A DNA stretch of 64,000 nucleotides from contig JAPSFM010000007.1 in NCBI GenBank assembly GCA_035063885.1, positions 37,964-101,963 on the forward strand, written 5' to 3'. Below, one piece after another: positions 58,859 to 64,000 of the stretch (position 1 is its first letter; every line of letters begins with the position of its first letter). The position numbers were made by a program, and so were the translations under genes. This DNA comes from CAADGY01 sp900696665. Its GTDB lineage: Bacteria > Acidobacteriota > Terriglobia > Bryobacterales > Bryobacteraceae. Below the pieces are notes generated by a model that worked only from the letters and a program-made list of their open reading frames with translations, was not told where the DNA came from and made no database searches.

Positions 58859-60832
58859 ATGCGAATCCTGGTCCTGCTATTTCTGTTGAGTATCTCTTTT
58901 GGCATTTTTGCACAGCAACCCCGCACACCCTCTACAAACAAGGAATTCGAAGCCTTGCAGGCTCATTTCGAACGAGTGACCAGCCGGCGATTCGAACGGA
59001 TTTTCAGCGGCATTACTACGGTCGAACAATGGGAGCAGCGCAAATCGAAGCTCCGGACCACGCTTGAAAAGATGCTGTGGCATGATTTCCGCTGGCCCGG
59101 CACGCCGCCGCCGGTCACCATCACATACAAGGAAGACCGGCCGGGCTACACGCTTGAGAATGCCGTTATTGAGACCGCACCCAAGTTGTTTCTTACCGCC
59201 AACCTGTATCTGCCGCGAGGCGGAGGCAAGCCCTTTCCCGTTGTGCTCTATCAGTGCGGCCACGCCAGCAAGAACTACTATGCCCGGCACGGCGCGTGGT
59301 TCGCGGCGAACGGAATCGCCGCGCTTGTGATGGACAACATCGAGATGGGTGAAGTGGAGTTCACACATCACGGCGTCTATTCGAACGCCTGGTTCCACTG
59401 GTACAGCCGCGGCTTTTCCCCGCTGGCGGTCGAGCTATTGAACGCCCGCCGCGCGGTGGACTACCTCGCGTCCCGGCCCGACCTCGACCGAAACCGTATC
59501 GGCGCGACGGGCCGGTCGGGCGGTGGAATGACAACCTTTTTTCTGGCCGCTCTCGACGAGCGAATCAAGGCTTCCGCTCCGGTTTCGGGCACGCTGTCCA
59601 CCACCGGCTGGGTCCGGCAGCGGCTCACCGCGGCGCACTGCGATTGCCAGTATCCGGTGAACAGTCATGGCATGCTCTATTCGGAGGTAGGAGCGTTAAT
59701 TGCTCCACGCGCGCAACTGCAATGCAACGCCAGCTCGGATCGTGGATTTCCCATGGACGCGTTCAATGAGATGGTGGAAAAAATCAGAGAGATCTACCAT
59801 CTTTACAGCGCGGATGGCGCGCTGCACACCGCCATCGCTCCCGGAGGCCATGTCGATACCGAAGCGATCCGCTTACCGGTCTATTCGTTTTTTCTGAAAG
59901 AATTTCTTGGCAAGGAAACAGCGGTCGCCGCCGAAGGCCCCATCGACATACCGCCCGCCGAACAGTTGATCTGCCACCGCAACGGATTGCCGCTGGATGA
60001 AAAGCTGACGCGCATCGACGAAGCTCTCATTCCTCCGGGAACCGCTTTCCAGCAGACGCTTACGAGCAAAGCCAGAGAGCAGCGAAAGAAGGAGTTGACC
60101 GGCGTGTTGCGCGAAGAAGTCTTCCGCTATTTCCCGGAACAGCCGGCTGCGCTCGAGCCGCGGTGGGAAGCGGAGACCACCATCCAAGGGCGTACCTTTC
60201 GAAAAGTGACCTTTACTTCGTTCGAAGGACTGCGAGTGAAAGGTGTTTTCTCGGTACCCGCGGGCTCCCTGCCAGCCGGTAAGCTGCCGGGTCTCCTGGT
60301 TGTGGACCATCGCAAAGGCATTCCGGTGTGGGGCAACGAGCAGCCGCTCGAGCGCAATCAGTGGGGACGCCGCGCCGTGTTAATCGTGGAGACTCTGGAC
60401 ACGGGAAGCCGCGCGCTGGAGCAGAATCTTCGCAGCTTCAGCGACAACGATCTTCTGCATCATATGAAGCGGCAGGCCATGGTAGCGGGTACCACGCTCG
60501 AATCCATGCAGGTCTACGAAATCCTGCGATCATTGGAGCTGCTCCGCACACTGCCGCAGGTCGATTCCGCCAACATAACGATTACGGGAAAAGCGGAAGC
60601 GGGAGTGAACGGCATGTATGCGGCTCTGCTGGATGGTAAGATACAGCAGGTAATCCTGCACTCCCCCACAGCCTCGCATATACAGGGTCCGCACTATCTC
60701 GGAGTTCTTCGCTATACCGATATTCCCGAAGTCGCGGCTCTGCTGGCCGGAAGCCTCCGCATCTACGGGGAAACTCCGCTGGCGTTGCACTCTTCACCCG
60801 GCTGCGCGTCTCTGGCGGACTGCCTGCGATAA
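58859..60832 (+). CDS. Secreted two-domain acetylxylan-esterase-like hydrolase
   Basis: A 657-residue protein with a signal peptide (MRILVLLFLLSISFGIFAQQ). Domain one (residues 90-340) is an alpha/beta hydrolase of the acetyl-xylan-esterase/dienelactone type with the nucleophile elbow IGATGRSGGGMT near residue 220 and a His candidate in APGGHVDTE near residue 330. Domain two (residues 440-640) repeats the fold, but its elbow reads ITITGKAEAG with no Ser, so it is likely non-catalytic. A truncated copy of such a second domain lies at 24189-24926. It is predicted to be a periplasmic deacetylase of polysaccharides. Confidence 0.88.
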   Translation: MRILVLLFLLSISFGIFAQQPRTPSTNKEFEALQAHFERVTSRRFERIFSGITTVEQWEQRKSKLRTTLEKMLWHDFRWPGTPPPVTITYKEDRPGYTLENAVIETAPKLFLTANLYLPRGGGKPFPVVLYQCGHASKNYYARHGAWFAANGIAALVMDNIEMGEVEFTHHGVYSNAWFHWYSRGFSPLAVELLNARRAVDYLASRPDLDRNRIGATGRSGGGMTTFFLAALDERIKASAPVSGTLSTTGWVRQRLTAAHCDCQYPVNSHGMLYSEVGALIAPRAQLQCNASSDRGFPMDAFNEMVEKIREIYHLYSADGALHTAIAPGGHVDTEAIRLPVYSFFLKEFLGKETAVAAEGPIDIPPAEQLICHRNGLPLDEKLTRIDEALIPPGTAFQQTLTSKAREQRKKELTGVLREEVFRYFPEQPAALEPRWEAETTIQGRTFRKVTFTSFEGLRVKGVFSVPAGSLPAGKLPGLLVVDHRKGIPVWGNEQPLERNQWGRRAVLIVETLDTGSRALEQNLRSFSDNDLLHHMKRQAMVAGTTLESMQVYEILRSLELLRTLPQVDSANITITGKAEAGVNGMYAALLDGKIQQVILHSPTASHIQGPHYLGVLRYTDIPEVAALLAGSLRIYGETPLALHSSPGCASLADCLR

Positions 60833-60882
60833 ATCCACTCTGACAGTACTCTGGAATTGAAGCGGGTTCTTCGAGACTCAAA

Positions 60883-62136
60883 ATGGAACTGCACGAGGCT
60901 TTGCTCGGCGCTGGTGAGGCGCTGCTGATCGGCTTCCTGATTGGTGCGCAGCGGGAAGCGTCGCGAGGAGAATCAGAAAAACAGCCCGGCATACGGGACT
61001 TCACGCTCATTGCTCTTGTCGGCGCGCTCTCCGCCTTACTGGGAAGCGAAGCACTTGCTTTCTGCGCGCTGGCTGCACTGGCCGTACTGTTAGCGGTCTA
61101 TCACTACCAGGTGAAGGAGCGGTCGGGCGTCACCACTGAAATGGCGGCTGTAACGACGTTCTTTCTCGGTTACCTGACCACCACGCCGCGGTTGCAGCAC
61201 GGAACGCTGGTCGCCGTTTCCCTGACCATCGCCGTACTCTTCCTGTTGGACGCGAAAGTAACTTTGCACAATTTCGTCCGGAGAACGATCACCGAGACAG
61301 AGTTCCGGGATACGATCCGCTTTCTCGCGCTCGTGTTCATCATTTACCCGGTGCTTCCGGAAGAACCCATGGGGCCTTACGGCTTCTTCCATCCGCGGAA
61401 GGTCTGGCTGTTTGTAATTCTGGTCTGTTCCATTTCGTATTTCGGGTACTTCCTTCGGAAGTTCGCGGGTGAGCGGGCCGGCGCCAATGTTGCCGGGGTG
61501 CTGGGGGGAATCGCGTCCTCCACCGCCGCCACGGCTGCGTTTGCGCGGATGAGCAGCGACAGCCCCGATGAATCCGGACACGAGGAAGGTGCGGCGATTA
61601 TTGCGAACACATTGCAATTTCCAAGAATTCTGGCACTGCTATACATCATCAACTACCAGGTGGCGCAGGCCTGCTTGTGGCCGCTGCTCGCGATGACCGG
61701 GGCCGGCGTCACATTTTCACTGGTACGGGCACATGGACGGAACGGCCGCGTCACGCCTCCCGCTTTTATCAGCAATCCGTTCAGCCTGGGGCCGGCTTTG
61801 ACTTTTGGAGCTCTCCTGACAGCGGTACTCTTTTTCAGCAGGGCGGCGCTCGAAGCGTTCGGTACCGGATCGATCCAGTGGGTCGGACTGCTGAGCGGAC
61901 TGGCTGATGCGGACGCCGTTTTATTAGCGGTTGCAGAACTTTACGAACAAGCCGGTATTTCGATCGGAGTTGCTTCCGGCACCGTGTTGCTCGCTCTGGT
62001 TGCCAATGCAATCACCAAGAGCATCATCGCGGTCATAGCCGGCACGCGGCGGTTTGCACGCGGCTTGCTGGTCGCATTCGCCGGGATATTTGCCACGGGC
62101 GGAGTGGCGTGGCTCGTTCAATCCGCCCTCCAGTAG
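60883..62136 (+). CDS. MgtC/SapB-DUF4010 membrane protein
   Basis: A 417-residue multi-pass membrane protein. Residues 1-130 match the MgtC/SapB N-terminal domain (LLIGFLIGAQREAS, GIRDFTLIALVGALSALLG). Residues 150-410 match DUF4010 (GGIASSTAATAAFARMSS, ANTLQFPRILALLYIIN, GLADADAVLLAVAELYEQAG, ANAITKSIIAVIAGTRRFA). About eleven to twelve hydrophobic segments are visible. The function is unknown, though MgtC relatives affect cation homeostasis and membrane ATPases. It ends 2 bp from the convergent stress-protein gene. Confidence 0.92.
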   Translation: MELHEALLGAGEALLIGFLIGAQREASRGESEKQPGIRDFTLIALVGALSALLGSEALAFCALAALAVLLAVYHYQVKERSGVTTEMAAVTTFFLGYLTTTPRLQHGTLVAVSLTIAVLFLLDAKVTLHNFVRRTITETEFRDTIRFLALVFIIYPVLPEEPMGPYGFFHPRKVWLFVILVCSISYFGYFLRKFAGERAGANVAGVLGGIASSTAATAAFARMSSDSPDESGHEEGAAIIANTLQFPRILALLYIINYQVAQACLWPLLAMTGAGVTFSLVRAHGRNGRVTPPAFISNPFSLGPALTFGALLTAVLFFSRAALEAFGTGSIQWVGLLSGLADADAVLLAVAELYEQAGISIGVASGTVLLALVANAITKSIIAVIAGTRRFARGLLVAFAGIFATGGVAWLVQSALQ

Positions 62137-62138
62137 TT

Positions 62139-63008
62139 CTATACGCTCACGACGGAGCACGGAGAATGCTGAATAATAGCGTAGGCGTTGGTGCGCAAAC
62201 GGCCGAGAAAACGGTCAGCGGCCGGCCGGCCGATCACTAAGACATCGGCCTTGAGTTCACCGGCCGCGGCGCTGACAGCCTTTCCCGGCTCTCCGCCTAC
62301 CAGTTTCACTTCCGCGCCCACACCGGTATCGGCATTCAGCTTCCCGATTCGCTGGCGCAGGACGGCGCCCACGCTGGCGCGCCATTCAGGATCGTGGACC
62401 ACGCCGAGGACCGGCTCTAGCTGCGGACTGGCGTGGATGACCGTCAGGGCTGCTTCAAACCGGCCGGCGAAATTGCTCGCCCAGCGGAGAATTCGTTCGC
62501 TCTCCGGACCGAGATCGATTGCGCAGGCCACCCGGCCCAGGGCTGGCAAGGTTGCGGCGCCATCTATTCTTGTGTCATGAACAACGGTCCACACCGGACA
62601 ATCAACGTCGTGAAGCACTTTCGCCGTGACGCTGCCCAGGAGGAACCGGCGCACGGCGCTGACACCGCGGGTAGGCATGATGATAAGATCCACACCCGTA
62701 TCCCGGGCATACTCAGCGATCTCTTCGGAGGGATCGCCCTGAAGCACGTATTGTTGAACGCTCAGTCCCGCCAGAATGGACTCGAGGCCTTGCACAACAC
62801 GTACCGCGTCGCCGCCAGTGGCGCAGGCGATCCAGTCCCCCCTCGATGCCGGGGAGGCTGTTGCCGGGTCGTCCCCACCAAGGCCCGGCCGTACATGGAG
62901 TAGCGTAATTCGGGTACCGGTCTGACTCGCGAGTTTTCGCGCATCAGCGGCCGCCGCGAGTACTGGGAGTGAAAAGTCAACAGGAATCAGAATATGTTTC
63001 AGGTCCAT
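62139..63008 (-). CDS. Double-domain universal stress protein (first copy)
   Basis: A 289-residue protein with two tandem UspA domains (about residues 1-150 and 155-289). Domain one has the ATP-loop-like motif MPTRGVSAVRRFLLGSVTAK, in which the first Gly of the classical G2xG9xG pattern is Pro. Domain two (VLVIGRPAADRFLGRLRTNA) has a degenerate loop, so only one nucleotide site seems usable. It opens with the typical HILIPVDFSLPVLAA. It is followed, in genomic order, by a second paralogue 42 bp away on the same strand. Confidence 0.94.
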   Translation of the reverse strand: MDLKHILIPVDFSLPVLAAAADARKLASQTGTRITLLHVRPGLGGDDPATASPASRGDWIACATGGDAVRVVQGLESILAGLSVQQYVLQGDPSEEIAEYARDTGVDLIIMPTRGVSAVRRFLLGSVTAKVLHDVDCPVWTVVHDTRIDGAATLPALGRVACAIDLGPESERILRWASNFAGRFEAALTVIHASPQLEPVLGVVHDPEWRASVGAVLRQRIGKLNADTGVGAEVKLVGGEPGKAVSAAAGELKADVLVIGRPAADRFLGRLRTNAYAIIQHSPCSVVSV

Positions 63009-63050
63009 CGCCTATCATCCTTCCTCGAACGACTGGAATCACCCTTACCA

Positions 63051-63923
63051 CTACATCGCTATCACGGGACACGGCGACTCCCGGACAATGGAGTACGCTT
63101 GCGTCCTCAATCCTCCGAAAGGCTTATTCAAACGCCCGCGTGCAATCGCTACGGTACTAGCCTTGTTGCGAGCAGCCTCCGCAGCCACTCGCCGCGCAAT
63201 GTCGCCACCCGCAAGACACAAATCTACGTCGACGCCTGCCTCTTCGCGTACACGATTCCACTTCTCACGAGCTTTCTCAAAAAGGTAGTCGCGGACCGCA
63301 ACGGCGCCGGGGTTCTTGGATTCTTCTTCCACGGCCGGCACAACATGAATAACCCGTAAAGCAGCGGAGAGCTTCACCGCCAACTCGGAAGCCCATCGCA
63401 GGAGCGTTGCGCCTGCCGGCTCCAGGTTCGTGGCACATAAGAGCAGCGGAGATGCCGGTGTTTCCTGTACACCGGCTTGTTCCGTGTGCGCGCTCGTCCA
63501 GACGGGGCATGGACAATCATACAAGACTTTGGCGGTTACCGAACCTAGCATGTAACGGCGGAACCGCCCTGTTCCTCTTGTGGGCAACATCACCAACTCC
63601 ACCTTCTCGCGCTCCACGAAAGAGGTGATGACCGAGGCCGGCTCGCCATCTTCCACGACAGATCTGATCGTTTCGTAGTTGAGATGCTCCCTTATGAAAC
63701 GATTCAAGTGCTCCTGTCCTGCTGACTTCATCTCCGCTATCTCCTCGGGCAGCCACACCAGGGAGGCGTCCAGATCGATATACCCGCTTCGGACGATGTT
63801 CAGAACATGCAGCGCGGTCAGGCGGGAGTTGAAAAGACGCGCCATTTCGAGTACCTGAGGAGCCGCCTCGATACAGGCGGCAGAGAAGTCCACTGGAAAA
63901 AGGATGTGCTTGAACTCTGTCAT
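63051..63923 (-). CDS. Double-domain universal stress protein (second copy)
   Basis: A 290-residue paralogue of the preceding gene, again with two UspA domains. The start is FKHILFPVDFSAACIEAAPQ. The ATP-loop-like motif of domain one is LPTRGTGRFRRYMLGSVTAK, with the same Gly-to-Pro change. Domain two ends VAIARGRLNKPFGGLRTQAY, without a proper loop. It is transcribed first of the pair, so the two may form an operon. The remaining 77 bp to the window edge hold nothing recognisable beyond a likely promoter region. Confidence 0.94.
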   Translation of the reverse strand: MTEFKHILFPVDFSAACIEAAPQVLEMARLFNSRLTALHVLNIVRSGYIDLDASLVWLPEEIAEMKSAGQEHLNRFIREHLNYETIRSVVEDGEPASVITSFVEREKVELVMLPTRGTGRFRRYMLGSVTAKVLYDCPCPVWTSAHTEQAGVQETPASPLLLCATNLEPAGATLLRWASELAVKLSAALRVIHVVPAVEEESKNPGAVAVRDYLFEKAREKWNRVREEAGVDVDLCLAGGDIARRVAAEAARNKASTVAIARGRLNKPFGGLRTQAYSIVRESPCPVIAM

Positions 63924-64000
63924 ATGCAGTCCGCCGTGTTCCAGTGTACTCGCACTCCGGCCCGGCGGGGAGCGTCCGCGATCCCGTCAGGAGTCTATAA

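Noticed and set aside
1..64000. CRISPR arrays, riboswitches, rRNA genes, defence systems
   Set aside because: No regularly spaced repeats, no conserved riboswitch core and no rRNA sequence were seen by reading. The ABC and receiver genes are not part of a recognised defence set.

Overview
The window is one contiguous piece of a GC-rich bacterial chromosome. Four things point to an acidobacterium of the Solibacter/Bryobacter kind: two very large Oar-like TonB-dependent receptors with an N-terminal carboxypeptidase-regulatory fold; many secreted proteins with twin-arginine signals of the RRxFLG type, including Gfo/Idh/MocA oxidoreductases; a DUF1080 protein; and small regulators with an N-terminal zinc ribbon. 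This assignment is inferred from gene content and was not tested by alignment. Coding density is very high. Genes on one strand often overlap by 4 bp (ATGA/GTGA), and convergent genes usually end within 10 bp of each other.

Layout. 1-5.8 kb: leucine operon leuA(partial)-leuB-leuC-leuD, then a small ABM-domain protein and an iron-type alcohol dehydrogenase. 5.8-12.4 kb, minus strand: secreted protein, zinc-ribbon/PspC protein, PEBP-like protein, and the overlapping run gdh-mutS-anmK. 12.5-16.8 kb: an unannotated Tat-exported protein that I read as an M14/aspartoacylase-type zinc hydrolase, a Gfo/Idh protein, an AIM24 protein, YjbQ, DUF2203 and tRNA-Ala(GGC). 16.9-30.1 kb, minus strand: a polysaccharide or sugar region with a GH-like protein, a decayed copy of it, two TonB-dependent receptors separated by a graveyard of truncated genes (IS110 and IS3 transposase ends and half of an esterase), and a ketose-3-epimerase-like enzyme. 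30.2-35.5 kb: ABC exporter plus lipoprotein, 2Fe-2S ferredoxin, DUF1080 protein and Gfo/Idh protein. 35.6-42.2 kb: Mut7-C protein, a gluzincin peptidase, DUF362, an unknown protein, a MacB-like permease and a TPR protein.

42.3-47.1 kb, plus strand: housekeeping and envelope run rsmB-rpe-bamD-receiver-yajQ-alpha/beta hydrolase. 47.1-49.7 kb, minus strand: pseudo-receiver, purB and a WalJ-like metallo-hydrolase. 49.8-55.4 kb, plus strand: HGSNAT-like acyltransferase, gamma-glutamyltransferase, an unknown protein and a second DUF362 protein. 55.4-58.6 kb, minus strand: operon of M19 dipeptidase, Tat-exported unknown and SMP-30 lactonase. 58.9-64 kb: two-domain acetylxylan-esterase-like hydrolase, a MgtC/DUF4010 membrane protein and two tandem double-domain universal stress proteins.

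Functionally the window joins core metabolism (Leu, Glu, purine, pentose phosphate, mismatch repair, rRNA methylation, outer-membrane assembly) with an accessory set for taking up and oxidising unusual sugars. I see no prophage, CRISPR array, riboswitch, defence island or biosynthetic cluster. The most interesting items are the cryptic M14-like hydrolase, the LeuA that lacks its feedback domain, the phospho-site Asp-to-Glu receiver, the iron-ADH with a metal His replaced by Gln, and the run of 5'-truncated fragments between the two receptors.
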